From JAGOPY01 sp964619555 (GTDB taxonomy: Bacteria; Bacteroidota; Bacteroidia; Bacteroidales; JAGOPY01): a stretch of 64,000 bases of DNA. The DNA lies in contig CAZUDV010000004.1 in the NCBI GenBank assembly GCA_964619555.1, positions 124,001 through 188,000 on the forward strand, in the 5' to 3' direction. The notes under the pieces were generated by a model, which saw only the letters and a program-made list of their open reading frames with translations, ran no database searches and was not told the DNA's origin. Both the position numbers and the translations under genes were made by a program. This document shows, piece by piece, positions 37,927 through 47,157 of this stretch; the stretch's first letter is position 1; each line of letters begins with the position of its first letter.

Positions 37927-37941
37927 GTAGCCCCACCAGGA
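37927..37941. repeat. left attachment site (attL)
   Basis: GTAGCCCCACCAGGA, identical to 53322-53336. It is the displaced 3' end of the tRNA-Arg gene left at the far side of the insertion. Confidence 0.85.
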
Positions 37942-38053
37942 CCCACACCATTTATATCGAACTGAATTGCATTGTTTTGGAACCCATCTTTTATCAAGGG
38001 TTTCCAAATATGCACATATTCAGCTAAGTTCAATGAAATACAGTTAAAACTAA

Positions 38054-38078
38054 TTTTACCGTCCCCTCTACCGTCCCC
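38054..38078. repeat. 25-bp direct repeat near left end of element
   Basis: Perfectly identical to 53239-53263 near the right end. Each copy itself contains ACCGTCCCC-like units in tandem (TACCGTCCC twice, 12 bp apart). Placement just inside both att sites suggests integrase or excisionase arm binding; the left copy lies over the expected -33 region of the integrase promoter. Confidence 0.8.
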
Positions 38079-38093
38079 CCGATTGATATTAAT

Positions 38094-38101
38094 TAAATTT
38101 G
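38094..38101 (+). promoter_or_regulatory. integrase promoter -7 box (TAAATTTG)
   Basis: Exact TAnnTTTG match 30 bp before the integrase ATG. The 25-bp direct repeat ends 15 bp upstream, so protein bound there would interfere with polymerase. Confidence 0.5.
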
Positions 38102-38131
38102 TTAAATCTAAATTTTCGAAAGGATATTCGT

Positions 38132-39391
38132 ATGGCAGGAACTGTAACATACGTTTTGAAAGATCCCCAGGCAACAGAAGCAACGCCGATCTACCTGGTC
38201 TTTTGGTACGACCAGTTTCGGATCAAGTTGTCCACCGGGGAGAGCGTTCATCCCAAACACTGGAACAAGAAGATCCACAAGGCCCGGGATACGAAAGACA
38301 ATCCGCAAGGACAGAATCTGAATACAAGACTGGAAAGCCACACAGTCAACGTCCTCAACGCAGTTCGCGAACATCTGCAAGACAACGGGGAAATCGTTCC
38401 CTCCAAACTCAGAGCTGAATTGAAAGCTGTTATCAAGCCACCCGTCAAGGAAGAAGTAGAACCAATGACGTTGTTCAAGGCGATCCAGGAGTTCATAGAC
38501 AGCTCAAACAAGACACCCCGGACCAAGTTAGGATATGGTACTGCCTTCAACGACCTGAAAAGCTATAATAAGACTCTGAAGGCTCCTTTGACTTTTGATA
38601 GCATCAACATGGACTTTTACGATGGCTTTGTGAAGTACCTGACCACTGTAAAGAAACTTGCAACCAACTCAATCGGATCGAGGATCAAGAATGTAAAAGT
38701 GTTCATGAACTATGCCAATGACAAAGGGTACACTCAGAACCAGGGGCACCGGCATTTGAAGTTCAAAAAGATTGCGGAGGAAGCGGAGACAATCTACTTG
38801 AACGATAAAGAATTATCGATCCTGTACAACCATGACTTCTCATCAAACAAAAAACTTGAAAGGGTCCGGGACCTGTTTATGATTGGTTGTTACACCGGCC
38901 TGAGGTTCTCAGATCTGTCGCAGATCACTCCTGATAAGATCACAAAGAACGGCACCAGGCTCAAGCTGAAAACGGTCAAGACAGGAGAATTCGTGGAGAT
39001 ACCGCTTCATGTGACTATAAGGGCCATAATGAAGAAATACAAAGGTCACCTTCCAAGAGTGATAAGCAACCAGAAGTTCAACGAATACCTGAAAGACATC
39101 GGACGGGAGGCTGAAATCAAAGAAACGGTCATCACTTCTCAGACCAAGGGTGGAATGACAGTTGAAAGCAAACATCTCAAATGGGAACTGATCACGGTGC
39201 ACACTGCTCGCCGGTCATTTGCGACGAACATGTTTCTGGCCGGTGTACCGACGATCTCGATCATGAAGATTACCGGTCACCGAACGGAACGGGCTTTTAT
39301 GAAATACATCAAGGTCAGCCAGGAACAGAATGCTGATCTGCTGAGCAAGCATCCCTACTTCAACAAAGCGCCTTTGAAGGTTGTGAAATAA
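38132..39391 (+). CDS. tyrosine recombinase (integrase) of the element
   Basis: About 419 residues, a Bacteroidota-type phage integrase with N-terminal arm-binding domain (TYVLKDPQATEATPIYLVF), SAM-like core-binding domain (about 110-210) and C-terminal catalytic domain. Catalytic residues are visible: Arg in CYTGLRFSDL, HTARRS (H-x-x-R), GHRTERAF, and the Tyr in FMKYIK. The start at 38132 is chosen because it gives the family start; the frame is open from 38099. It reads inward from attL and should catalyse integration at and excision from the tRNA-Arg 3' end. Confidence 0.93.
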   Translation: MAGTVTYVLKDPQATEATPIYLVFWYDQFRIKLSTGESVHPKHWNKKIHKARDTKDNPQGQNLNTRLESHTVNVLNAVREHLQDNGEIVPSKLRAELKAVIKPPVKEEVEPMTLFKAIQEFIDSSNKTPRTKLGYGTAFNDLKSYNKTLKAPLTFDSINMDFYDGFVKYLTTVKKLATNSIGSRIKNVKVFMNYANDKGYTQNQGHRHLKFKKIAEEAETIYLNDKELSILYNHDFSSNKKLERVRDLFMIGCYTGLRFSDLSQITPDKITKNGTRLKLKTVKTGEFVEIPLHVTIRAIMKKYKGHLPRVISNQKFNEYLKDIGREAEIKETVITSQTKGGMTVESKHLKWELITVHTARRSFATNMFLAGVPTISIMKITGHRTERAFMKYIKVSQEQNADLLSKHPYFNKAPLKVVK

Positions 39392-39430
39392 TCTAATTAA
39401 AATTGAGGCTAACGTTTAATTATCAGCATT

Positions 39431-40153
39431 ATGAAGATTCCTTATGACGATTATTTTTCGTTTTCTTTTTTCGGAGATCAGGAAAACATGAATATGCTAT
39501 TAGGACCTGCTTATCAGCTTGACTTTAAGATATATGAGATCATATTACCAGATTTATTTAATAAATCGCAAGATATTGACGATCAAGACCATTATGGGTT
39601 AATAAAAGAAATGATTTTTTCGGGAATTATTACCAACGCCCTGATAAATAAAGATCTAAAAATTACGAGTGATTTTTTGAATTATCATTATCAACGGTAC
39701 TATGAAAAGCATGGGGACGGCTATCCTTTCTTAGCGTTTTTGAAGGAGGTATTAGATGACCTGACAGAACTGAGTGAAAAGAGAAAACTCACAATCATTG
39801 AATGGATTGAAAGAAAGAAGGATCAAAAGAACTTTGGGACCCTACTTGAATTACAACCAAATGCACCAGTTTCAAAGAAGATTGAATGGAAAGGCTCCCC
39901 CTCTTTATTTGGATGGTTGTTCACTGAATTAATTGATAAAGGTTATATTGAATTTGAAAAACACGGAACGGAGCGTAGTTACCAGGGAACAGCAAAGTTA
40001 TTTTTCAATCATTTCAACGTCTATAATAAAAAGGGGGAATTGACAACTATTCAAAACTTAGAAAAGGAATTTAATCCGGATCCCGCCAAACAAACCCTTT
40101 CACCATATAAACGGGAAAAGTTCACAATTCCGAATTTATCTGATTTAGCCTAA
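39431..40153 (+). CDS. uncharacterised protein of Bacteroidota mobile elements
   Basis: A 240-residue, acidic, mostly helical protein I cannot name. No signal peptide or membrane segment. Residues about 145-200 (KIEWKGSPSLFGWLFTELID, then KGYIEF and NHFNVYNKKGEL) resemble a short module often seen in RteC-like and other small regulators next to integrases in Bacteroidota elements. It follows the integrase by 39 bp and precedes the excisionase-like gene, which suggests a role in regulating excision; that is inference from position. Confidence 0.6.
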   Translation: MKIPYDDYFSFSFFGDQENMNMLLGPAYQLDFKIYEIILPDLFNKSQDIDDQDHYGLIKEMIFSGIITNALINKDLKITSDFLNYHYQRYYEKHGDGYPFLAFLKEVLDDLTELSEKRKLTIIEWIERKKDQKNFGTLLELQPNAPVSKKIEWKGSPSLFGWLFTELIDKGYIEFEKHGTERSYQGTAKLFFNHFNVYNKKGELTTIQNLEKEFNPDPAKQTLSPYKREKFTIPNLSDLA

Positions 40154-40181
40154 TTCTATTCACTTTAAGAACGGTCCCGAC

Positions 40182-40200
40182 TGTAAACGGATTGTAAACG
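40182..40200. promoter_or_regulatory. direct repeat TGTAAACG x2 upstream of excisionase-like gene
   Basis: Two exact 8-bp copies spaced 11 bp apart, about one helical turn, 43 bp before the start of the HTH gene. It could be an operator or excisionase site. Seen directly; the function is a guess. Confidence 0.35.
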
Positions 40201-40242
40201 CCATTTAGCCAGGCATATATTAGCAAAAAATTCAGGCTAAAC

Positions 40243-40545
40243 ATGGACCCAATCATTTTGCACAGCACTCCCCTGAAGGACTTTCAGGATATGATTGCTG
40301 AGGTTGTCGAGATAAAGCTCAGGCAATTCGCACAGGAACAGCCGATCCCCCAGGGACCTGGCGAATTTATAACACGGAAGGTCGTTTGCAACCGTCTCAA
40401 GATATCACTTGCAACCTTGCACTCCTATACCAAAGATGGCACCCTCAAGGGATATCGAATTGGGGGACGTGTTTTGTACCGATCGGATGAAATCGAACAA
40501 GCTGTCCATGAGATCCAGACGCACAAATACAGGCATTCGAGATAG
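40243..40545 (+). CDS. excisionase-like helix-turn-helix protein
   Basis: A 100-residue protein with a C-terminal MerR/excisionase-type winged helix (ITRKVVCNRLKISLATLHSY, then TKDGTLKGYRIGGRVLYRSDEIEQAV). The N-terminal ~45 residues are helical (LKDFQDMIAEVVEIKLRQFA) and may mediate self-association. Such proteins bend DNA at att sites or act as regulators in Bacteroidota integrative elements. Located three genes in from the integrase, with a direct-repeat candidate site upstream. Confidence 0.82.
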   Translation: MDPIILHSTPLKDFQDMIAEVVEIKLRQFAQEQPIPQGPGEFITRKVVCNRLKISLATLHSYTKDGTLKGYRIGGRVLYRSDEIEQAVHEIQTHKYRHSR

Positions 40546-40584
40546 TAATATGGGGAATGTGGAAGGACGCAATAACTCATCACC

Positions 40585-41349
40585 ATGGATCCGAGGAATA
40601 TAAAGTTGAATCATCTATTGATACCGGTCGATCTCTGCAGCCAGTTATTGACGAAGAGGATGGCAGGGCCAGGCGCACTCCTTCTGTACTTGAAATTTGT
40701 GACCTCAGGGCATTTCAAATTGACCAATCAACTTAGGAATGATATCCAGCAGGACCTTTCAATTTCCGAAAGGACAATCAGGAGATATATTACATCATTG
40801 CTTTGCGCGAAATACCTGACATTGAACGGTAATTCCGGCAGCTATAGGCTGGTTTCTTTCCAAAAAATACATAGGCGTTCCGGTGGAAGTTCAGGACGAG
40901 CAGCTGTACTGAAACCGGCCGACATTAATCAGTTCAAAGCCTTTGCAGCGGCAACGGTCATAACGAGGATCGCATTACAACTAACCAGGAACGGGGGGAG
41001 TGGATTACCGGTGCAATCGAAAGGGTGGTGCACCAGGACGAGCGATCCAGCTCCTTCCCATTTCCTGACTTGTCCTAATGGTTATCTGGCAAAGGTACTG
41101 AAGATCAGCCAATCGAGCGCAAAGAACTTAAAAGCTCTGGCCCAAAGCGCTGGATACTTACGAGTAACTCATCAATTTGAGGCCACTGGTTTTCCGGCCT
41201 CCCAGCGCTCAAACTTCATGGCCGCGAACGAAAAACTAAGCCATAGGACCAGGATTCGAAACGAGATGATCGTCATCCAGCAACCGGATTCCATCTGCTC
41301 AACGGTTCAGCTCAGAAAGAAACGAAGTTTACGTCCACCAAACATCTAA
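40585..41349 (+). CDS. winged-helix DNA-binding protein, possible replication or regulatory protein
   Basis: A 254-residue basic protein. Residues about 40-90 form a helix-turn-helix (FKLTNQLRNDIQQDLSISER, TIRRYITSLLCAKYLTLNG), followed by a linker and a second possible HTH (GYLAKVLKISQSSAKNLKAL AQSAGYL, split here) near 170-200. No catalytic motif. Proteins with two such modules in mobile elements can be replication initiators or regulators; the sequence does not decide. The C-terminal ~50 residues are low in conserved pattern. It starts 39 bp after the excisionase-like gene. Confidence 0.6.
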   Translation: MDPRNIKLNHLLIPVDLCSQLLTKRMAGPGALLLYLKFVTSGHFKLTNQLRNDIQQDLSISERTIRRYITSLLCAKYLTLNGNSGSYRLVSFQKIHRRSGGSSGRAAVLKPADINQFKAFAAATVITRIALQLTRNGGSGLPVQSKGWCTRTSDPAPSHFLTCPNGYLAKVLKISQSSAKNLKALAQSAGYLRVTHQFEATGFPASQRSNFMAANEKLSHRTRIRNEMIVIQQPDSICSTVQLRKKRSLRPPNI

Positions 41350-41888
41350 ACCAGGTGGATGCCTGGACAGAATTTGATACTAAAAGAGGGTGGATTGGAG
41401 GGGGAGAGAAAGCATTGGACCGTGACTTCTCTTTGAAAAGGTTTCGCCCAGATTAAGCCTTATACTTACCGAGTGGGCTCACTAACGGCCACGGCCATAT
41501 CGATCTTTCCTTTTCATTGTTCTAAGGAATAGGCCGAAGCCCCAGTTCCGGCCGATCAAGAACCGGATCCGCTGCGTCCTGCAGATCAGAAAAGTTCGTT
41601 TCCGCAAACTGGTTTGCGGCGGCCCGTCCAGGAGGCACGGGAGCGATTTCGAAACGGAAATGGCCCAAGGGGATCGTCCGTCTCTGATGGAACAAAGACG
41701 CTTTCGGGGCGAAGCCATCCGCTATTGGCTATTGGATTAGACTAAGAGAGTATTGAATATAAAAATATCGTCGTCATCAAAATTCAAATAAAGGCCCTAA
41801 ATACAAATGATCCCTGGCAAGAATAACTTATTAATCGTTAAATTTACCGAATTAAAGCAGTTTTATACTTTATAATTCATTCATTTTC
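41350..41888. other. 539-bp non-coding region with hairpins
   Basis: No convincing gene. The middle (about 41480-41720) is G+C-richer than what follows and can fold: CCGCAAAC pairs with GTTTGCGG at 41602-41619, and ATTTC with GAAAT at 41646-41661. A 78-codon minus frame (41482-41718) has no recognisable features. It may hold an origin, a structured RNA or a decayed gene; nothing decides between these. Confidence 0.4.
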
Positions 41889-43853
41889 ATGAAAAACCTT
41901 TTAGAAGAGCTTGTTGCAGTGCTTCGACAAGATGATCGATTAGTTGTTGACGGAATCCTGGTTAAAAACAAGGTTATCGAACTTTCCCTGGCCCTGGATG
42001 AGAGCTTACTTAAATTGTTGCTCAGTAATAATTTGATCCGAAAATTTTTCTTCCGGGAGGTGGCTGGCGTTCTGGTGTTTGATAAAATCGAGTTTATTAG
42101 GTTCGTTTCAAATAAACAGTTTCTACCCGATAGTTACACTTCCTTCAAGAATAAAATAGGACTAACAGCCGCTGGACGATATATTACTGAGACCAAGGAG
42201 GTAGTGTTGGTTTGGCCTTATAAAGATTGTTTACTGGAAGGCGGGCAAACAAAAGAAGATGAGAAAAGAAAAGAAATTTTTTGGAATACTACACTTGCAC
42301 CTGAAGATATAGATCGATTGCTATTTCCAAAAGCATTGACTCATTTTAAGAAATATGATAAAAACGGTGAAATGATTGTTGAGAAACTTTCGCTCACTGA
42401 AAACTTCTTAATAAAAGGCAATAATTTACTCACCCTCCATTCACTGAAAAAGGTGTTTGATAGAAAAGTTAAATTAATTTACATTGATCCCCCTTATAAT
42501 ACTGGTAATGATGGTTTTGATTATAATGATAGTTTTAATCATTCCACTTGGCTTACTTTTATGAACAACCGTCTAAGAGTGGCTCAGGACCTTTTATGTC
42601 CGGAAGGAACCATTGCCATTTCAATAGATCAGAATGAGTTAGCATACATGCTTATTTTGCTTGATGAAATATTCGGGAAAATAAATAGAAAAAACATTAT
42701 AACAATTAAAAGAGGATCGGTAACTGGAGCAAAAGTAATCAACCCAGGGGTAGTAAATATTTCTGAGTATGTTATTCTTTATTCAAAAAAATCTGAACAA
42801 TGGAGACCTAATAGGATCTTTATGACAAAAGGATGGGATAAAAGGTATAACGGTTTTATTTCAAATTATGAAGATGGTTATGAAAACTGGATCTTTACAA
42901 CAGTCTTGCAAGCCTTCGCGGCAAACAATGGTATCGCTAAATCAAAATTAAAAAAGCATTTTGGAGAGGAGTATGAAAAGAAATTGGAGGAATTTGTGTA
43001 CAAGAATGCCGAGAAGGTCATACAATTAGCAACCCTCGATGAAAATAGCATAAGTCAAGCAGCCGTTGATCTAAAAAAGAAGTCCGAAGAAAATACAGGA
43101 CAAGTATTTGTGCTTGAGAGAGATAACGGGAGACCATATTATATTTATAATGGAAAATTAATATTATTCGTTAGTGACCGAATGTCCAATGTGGATGGTA
43201 ATGATACTTTTTCTCAACCTGCCACGGACATTTGGGATGACGTCCTTCCTAATGATTTACATAATGAAGGAGGTGTAAGGTTAAGGAAAGGGAAAAAGCC
43301 TGAAAAGCTCATTGCAAGGCTCGTTGAATTATGTACAAAAGAAAATGACCTTGTCATGGATTTCTTTTCTGGGAGTGGAACAACAGGGACTGTTGCATTA
43401 AAAATGAATCGAAGGTTTATTATTTGTGAACAATTAGAGTATACTGAAACACTTCCTTTACAAAGATTAATAAATACAATTCAAGGTGAGCAGTCAGGAA
43501 TTTCCAAAGCATATAATTGGATGGGTGGCGGTTCTTTTGTTTATGCTGAGCTTCATAAGGCCAATGCGGAATTTTCTGACTTGATAGAAACGGCCAGTGA
43601 ACCTGGTGATTTGATAAGAATCTGGGACCAAATACAAAAAACTGGTTTCATTAGCTATAGACTCAGTCCTCAGTCTATCAATGAAAGTATTTCAACATTT
43701 AAGGAACTTACACTTGAAGAACAAAAACAATTCTTAGTTGAGACACTGGACAAAAATCAGCTCTACGTCAACTATTCTGAAATTGAGGATAAAGACTATA
43801 ATGTTAGTGACGAGGATAAAGAACTGAACCGTCAATTCTATAATTTGAAGTGA
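41889..43853 (+). CDS. mod: type III restriction-modification DNA methyltransferase (Mod)
   Basis: A 654-residue N6-adenine methyltransferase. The catalytic motif DPPY (in YIDPPYNTGNDGF, about residue 200) precedes the SAM-binding motif FSGSGTTGT (about 490), the beta-class order typical of type III Mod subunits; the target recognition region lies between them. The N-terminal ~120 residues are the Mod-specific leader, and the C-terminus overlaps the res gene by one base (TGATG). It marks its own recognition site and is needed for Res to cut. Much A+T-richer than the chromosomal flanks. The target sequence cannot be read from the protein. Confidence 0.93.
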   Translation: MKNLLEELVAVLRQDDRLVVDGILVKNKVIELSLALDESLLKLLLSNNLIRKFFFREVAGVLVFDKIEFIRFVSNKQFLPDSYTSFKNKIGLTAAGRYITETKEVVLVWPYKDCLLEGGQTKEDEKRKEIFWNTTLAPEDIDRLLFPKALTHFKKYDKNGEMIVEKLSLTENFLIKGNNLLTLHSLKKVFDRKVKLIYIDPPYNTGNDGFDYNDSFNHSTWLTFMNNRLRVAQDLLCPEGTIAISIDQNELAYMLILLDEIFGKINRKNIITIKRGSVTGAKVINPGVVNISEYVILYSKKSEQWRPNRIFMTKGWDKRYNGFISNYEDGYENWIFTTVLQAFAANNGIAKSKLKKHFGEEYEKKLEEFVYKNAEKVIQLATLDENSISQAAVDLKKKSEENTGQVFVLERDNGRPYYIYNGKLILFVSDRMSNVDGNDTFSQPATDIWDDVLPNDLHNEGGVRLRKGKKPEKLIARLVELCTKENDLVMDFFSGSGTTGTVALKMNRRFIICEQLEYTETLPLQRLINTIQGEQSGISKAYNWMGGGSFVYAELHKANAEFSDLIETASEPGDLIRIWDQIQKTGFISYRLSPQSINESISTFKELTLEEQKQFLVETLDKNQLYVNYSEIEDKDYNVSDEDKELNRQFYNLK

Positions 43854-46486
43854 TGTCAGAGGAATTATTACATAAAAAACTTACAACCGGTGCAACTTTC
43901 CTTGGGGGTGAAGATTATTATCAACAGAAAGTTCCGGAAACTATATATCAAAACCTAAGGAATGACTTCGGCCAACGTGCATATCAAAGAGAAGCATTTG
44001 GAAGATTCGCATATTACTGTGAAGATTATCCAGGCCGTCCAAAAGGAATGCCCCTCCAATTATTATTTCACATGGCTACTGGTAGTGGAAAGACGCTCAT
44101 CATGGCCGGTTTGATGATATATCTCTATCAGAAAGGATACCGTAATTTTCTATTCTTCGTTAATAGCATCAATATTATTGAAAAGACAAGAGAAAATTTT
44201 CTAAATCCAAATTCAAGTAAATTTCTTTTTGCTTCAAATGTTCAACTTGGTGAAAAGCAAATACGGATCAAAGAAGTCGAAAATTTCTCGGCTGCCAATC
44301 AAGATGACCTAAACATCGTATTTTCGACGATCCAGGGATTACATGTCCGATTGAATACTCCAATGGAAAACGCTATAACTTATGAAGATTTTGAAGATAA
44401 AAAGGTTGTATTAATATCTGATGAAGCACACCATATAAATGCCGAAACGAAGAGAGGTCGGGATTTGACTAAAGAAGAACTTATTGATGTTACAAGTTGG
44501 GAATATACAGTAACTAAGATTTTCAATGCTAATCCTGCTAACTTATTATTGGAGTTCACTGCAACCGCTGATATAGACAATCCTGAAATTGAAAGAAAAT
44601 ATAGGGATAAAATCATTTTTGATTATCCTCTAAAGGAGTTTCGCAAAGATGGTTACTCAAAGGAAGTTAAGGTTTTACAAGCGGATTTACCTGATTTTGA
44701 GAGGGCAATTCAAGCAGTCGTCCTTAGCCAGTTCCGATTAAAAATTTTTTCTAAGTATGGAAAATTAATTAAGCCTGTAATTCTTTTTAAGTCTCGAACT
44801 ATTAAGGAAAGTGAGGCATTCTTAGCGGATTTCACTTTACGAATGAAGCGTTTGACTGATAAGGATCTTGAGAAGATTAAAAGCAATCCAAACCTTGATG
44901 CGGTCCTTCAAAGTGTTTTTAACTATTTTGAGGGAAAAGGAATCACTTTATTGAATCTGGCTTCAGAGCTCATTGAAGATTTTACCGAAGAAAAGTATAT
45001 TAGTGTCAATAGCCAAAGCGAAAGCGAAGAAAAACAGATCGCAGTCAATACCTTGGAAGATAAAGACAATGCTTATAGAGCAGTCTTCGCAGTGGATAAA
45101 TTGAATGAGGGCTGGGATGTTCTAAATTTATTCGATATAGTCCGTTTATATGATACTCGGGATGCGAAGGCCGGGAAACCTGGAAAAACGACAATGTCGG
45201 AAGCTCAATTAATTGGGCGAGGTGCAAGGTACTGTCCTTTCCAAATTACGCCAGATCAGCCTCTTTACCAGCGCAAGTACGATGTAAGAGATGATGAAGA
45301 AGAACATGAGTTGAAGATTTGCGAAGAGCTTTATTACCATAGCGCCTATAATCCAAGATATATTGATGAATTGCATAAAGCTCTCGAAGAAATCGGAATT
45401 AAAGCAAAGGATGTGCGCCAGAGGCAATTAAAATTGAAATTGGATTTTAAGGAGACTTCTTTTTACAAGTCCGGATTGTTATTCATAAATGACCGCCAGA
45501 AATATAACCGGGAGGATGTTTATGGAATCCCCAAGACCTTTATTGATACTATTCATAAAATTCCTCTATTAACAGGTTTTACAAGTGCGTCCATTGCCTT
45601 TGACGAGCAGAAGGCTCCTTCAATTAAAAGAAAACAGAAAGACTTTGAGCTGATTTCATTTGGTAAAGTGATTATACGCAAAGCAATTAACAAACTTCAA
45701 TTCTATCAATTCTCAACTCTTAAAGTATACTTACCACACTTGGAGTCAATCACAGAATTCATAGAAGATGAAAATCATTTGGGTAAGATTAAAGTTGAAA
45801 TTGACAGCACAGAAGAGGTCCTCGAGAATTTAACTGTTGATCATAAACTTGAGGTGTCCATAAAATTATTAGAAAAACTTTCATCCGTATTACAATCAGA
45901 AAAAGTTGAATACAAGGGAACGAAAGAATTCAAACCTTATATGCTCAAAGATAGGATAAACGATAAAACCTTAAACATTGTTAATGAGGACGGTGGGGAT
46001 AAGGAATATGGAGTTGGACAAGGTGAAACTACCAACCAAAACCTGTATCTTGATCTAAGCAATAAGGATTGGTATGTGTTCAATGAAAACTATGGAACTT
46101 CAGAAGAAAAGTTTCTCGTAAAATACATCAATAAAGTTCATGACCATCTGAAAGCTAAGTATGATCAGATCTATCTCGTCAGGAATGAACGACATTTCAA
46201 AATATACACCTTTCATGATGGTAGCCCTATTGAACCAGATTTCGTAATATTTCTCGTAAACAATCCATCACAAACAGAACTTCATTACCAAATCTTTATT
46301 GAGCCAAAGGGAAGCCACCTGCTCAAAACCGATAAATGGAAAGAAGACTTTCTTACTGTCATAAAGCAAGAACATAAATTAGAACAACTCTGGTCAGGGA
46401 AAGAGTATATTATCTGGGGTATGCCATTTTATAATGAAGTTGAAACAAAGGCGGAGTTTGAGAAAGAGTTTAGAAGTTTGCTATGA
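43853..46486 (+). CDS. res: type III restriction enzyme Res subunit (helicase-endonuclease)
   Basis: An 877-residue SF2 translocase with endonuclease domain. Walker A is ATGSGKT (about residue 75), the DExH box SDEAHHIN (about 188), and motif VI-like GRGARYCPF (about 460). The C-terminus holds a PD-(D/E)xK nuclease: EPDFVIF followed by FIEPKGSHL (about 795-825). Together with Mod it cuts invading DNA carrying two unmethylated sites. The start overlaps the mod stop; a GTG directly before the ATG is an alternative. Length is near the usual 850-1000. All key motifs are intact, so the system looks functional. Confidence 0.94.
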   Translation: MSEELLHKKLTTGATFLGGEDYYQQKVPETIYQNLRNDFGQRAYQREAFGRFAYYCEDYPGRPKGMPLQLLFHMATGSGKTLIMAGLMIYLYQKGYRNFLFFVNSINIIEKTRENFLNPNSSKFLFASNVQLGEKQIRIKEVENFSAANQDDLNIVFSTIQGLHVRLNTPMENAITYEDFEDKKVVLISDEAHHINAETKRGRDLTKEELIDVTSWEYTVTKIFNANPANLLLEFTATADIDNPEIERKYRDKIIFDYPLKEFRKDGYSKEVKVLQADLPDFERAIQAVVLSQFRLKIFSKYGKLIKPVILFKSRTIKESEAFLADFTLRMKRLTDKDLEKIKSNPNLDAVLQSVFNYFEGKGITLLNLASELIEDFTEEKYISVNSQSESEEKQIAVNTLEDKDNAYRAVFAVDKLNEGWDVLNLFDIVRLYDTRDAKAGKPGKTTMSEAQLIGRGARYCPFQITPDQPLYQRKYDVRDDEEEHELKICEELYYHSAYNPRYIDELHKALEEIGIKAKDVRQRQLKLKLDFKETSFYKSGLLFINDRQKYNREDVYGIPKTFIDTIHKIPLLTGFTSASIAFDEQKAPSIKRKQKDFELISFGKVIIRKAINKLQFYQFSTLKVYLPHLESITEFIEDENHLGKIKVEIDSTEEVLENLTVDHKLEVSIKLLEKLSSVLQSEKVEYKGTKEFKPYMLKDRINDKTLNIVNEDGGDKEYGVGQGETTNQNLYLDLSNKDWYVFNENYGTSEEKFLVKYINKVHDHLKAKYDQIYLVRNERHFKIYTFHDGSPIEPDFVIFLVNNPSQTELHYQIFIEPKGSHLLKTDKWKEDFLTVIKQEHKLEQLWSGKEYIIWGMPFYNEVETKAEFEKEFRSLL

Positions 46487-46666
46487 GAATTGGATGATAA
46501 TTTAATAAGTGGATGCAATTTTAATCAATGGAAGCCGATAATGAAATCAAAGGATATTACTGATATTTAGTACTTGAAAGTAAATATTGAAGAGCTGCCT
46601 ATTGCTCTCTTTGAAATTACTTCAATTCAATAATCAAATTCATTATTAACAATAAAAAGAAACATT

Positions 46667-47044
46667 ATGACACTTGAAGAACTCGAACAAATTTTAGAGC
46701 AGTTATCCGAATCAACGGGCATTGATCAGGAAGACCTCATCCAAACTCTTGCAGATTATGCACAGTTAAAATATGGAAATAATCTGACTGCGGCAGAAAG
46801 AGGAATTATCAATAATCTAAAAGAAAAACTCCTTATAGGTTATTACGATATGCCCAATCATTCTTATGTAGCACGCCGACCGAATTATAAGGAGAAATTT
46901 GAGTTAGATGACTTAGAAATGAGCCTTTTGGAAAGTGCGTTTAATGAACTTGGACAAGAAGGACTTATTCATGGTAATGAGAATTACACTCAGCTGACTG
47001 ATAATGGAATATTAAGAGCCAGAGAAATTAGAGGTACTATTTAG
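46667..47044 (+). CDS. small helical protein beside the TIR-like gene
   Basis: A 125-residue protein I do not recognise. The N-terminal half is acidic and helical (TLEELEQILEQLSESTGIDQ), and the C-terminal half looks like a winged helix (ELDDLEMSLLESAFNELGQE, then GLIHGNENYTQLTDNGILRA). No signal peptide. It lies 180 bp after res and 113 bp before the TIR-like gene, in the same direction. It could be a regulator or sensor partner of the TIR-like protein, or an independent cargo gene. Base composition matches the A+T-rich neighbours. Confidence 0.6.
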   Translation: MTLEELEQILEQLSESTGIDQEDLIQTLADYAQLKYGNNLTAAERGIINNLKEKLLIGYYDMPNHSYVARRPNYKEKFELDDLEMSLLESAFNELGQEGLIHGNENYTQLTDNGILRAREIRGTI

Positions 47045-47157
47045 AGTCCTTCCGATTTTAAGTTCCTTTTCAAAATAAATTATCGATTTGCATCAATTCG
47101 AATTTTATAGAAATTCTTTGTGAAATACCATTAACCGAAACCTGCAAAAATTATAAA

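Noticed and set aside
39431..40153. Naming this gene rteC
   Set aside because: Only a short C-terminal stretch recalls RteC-like proteins, and the neighbourhood lacks the conjugation genes found with rteC.
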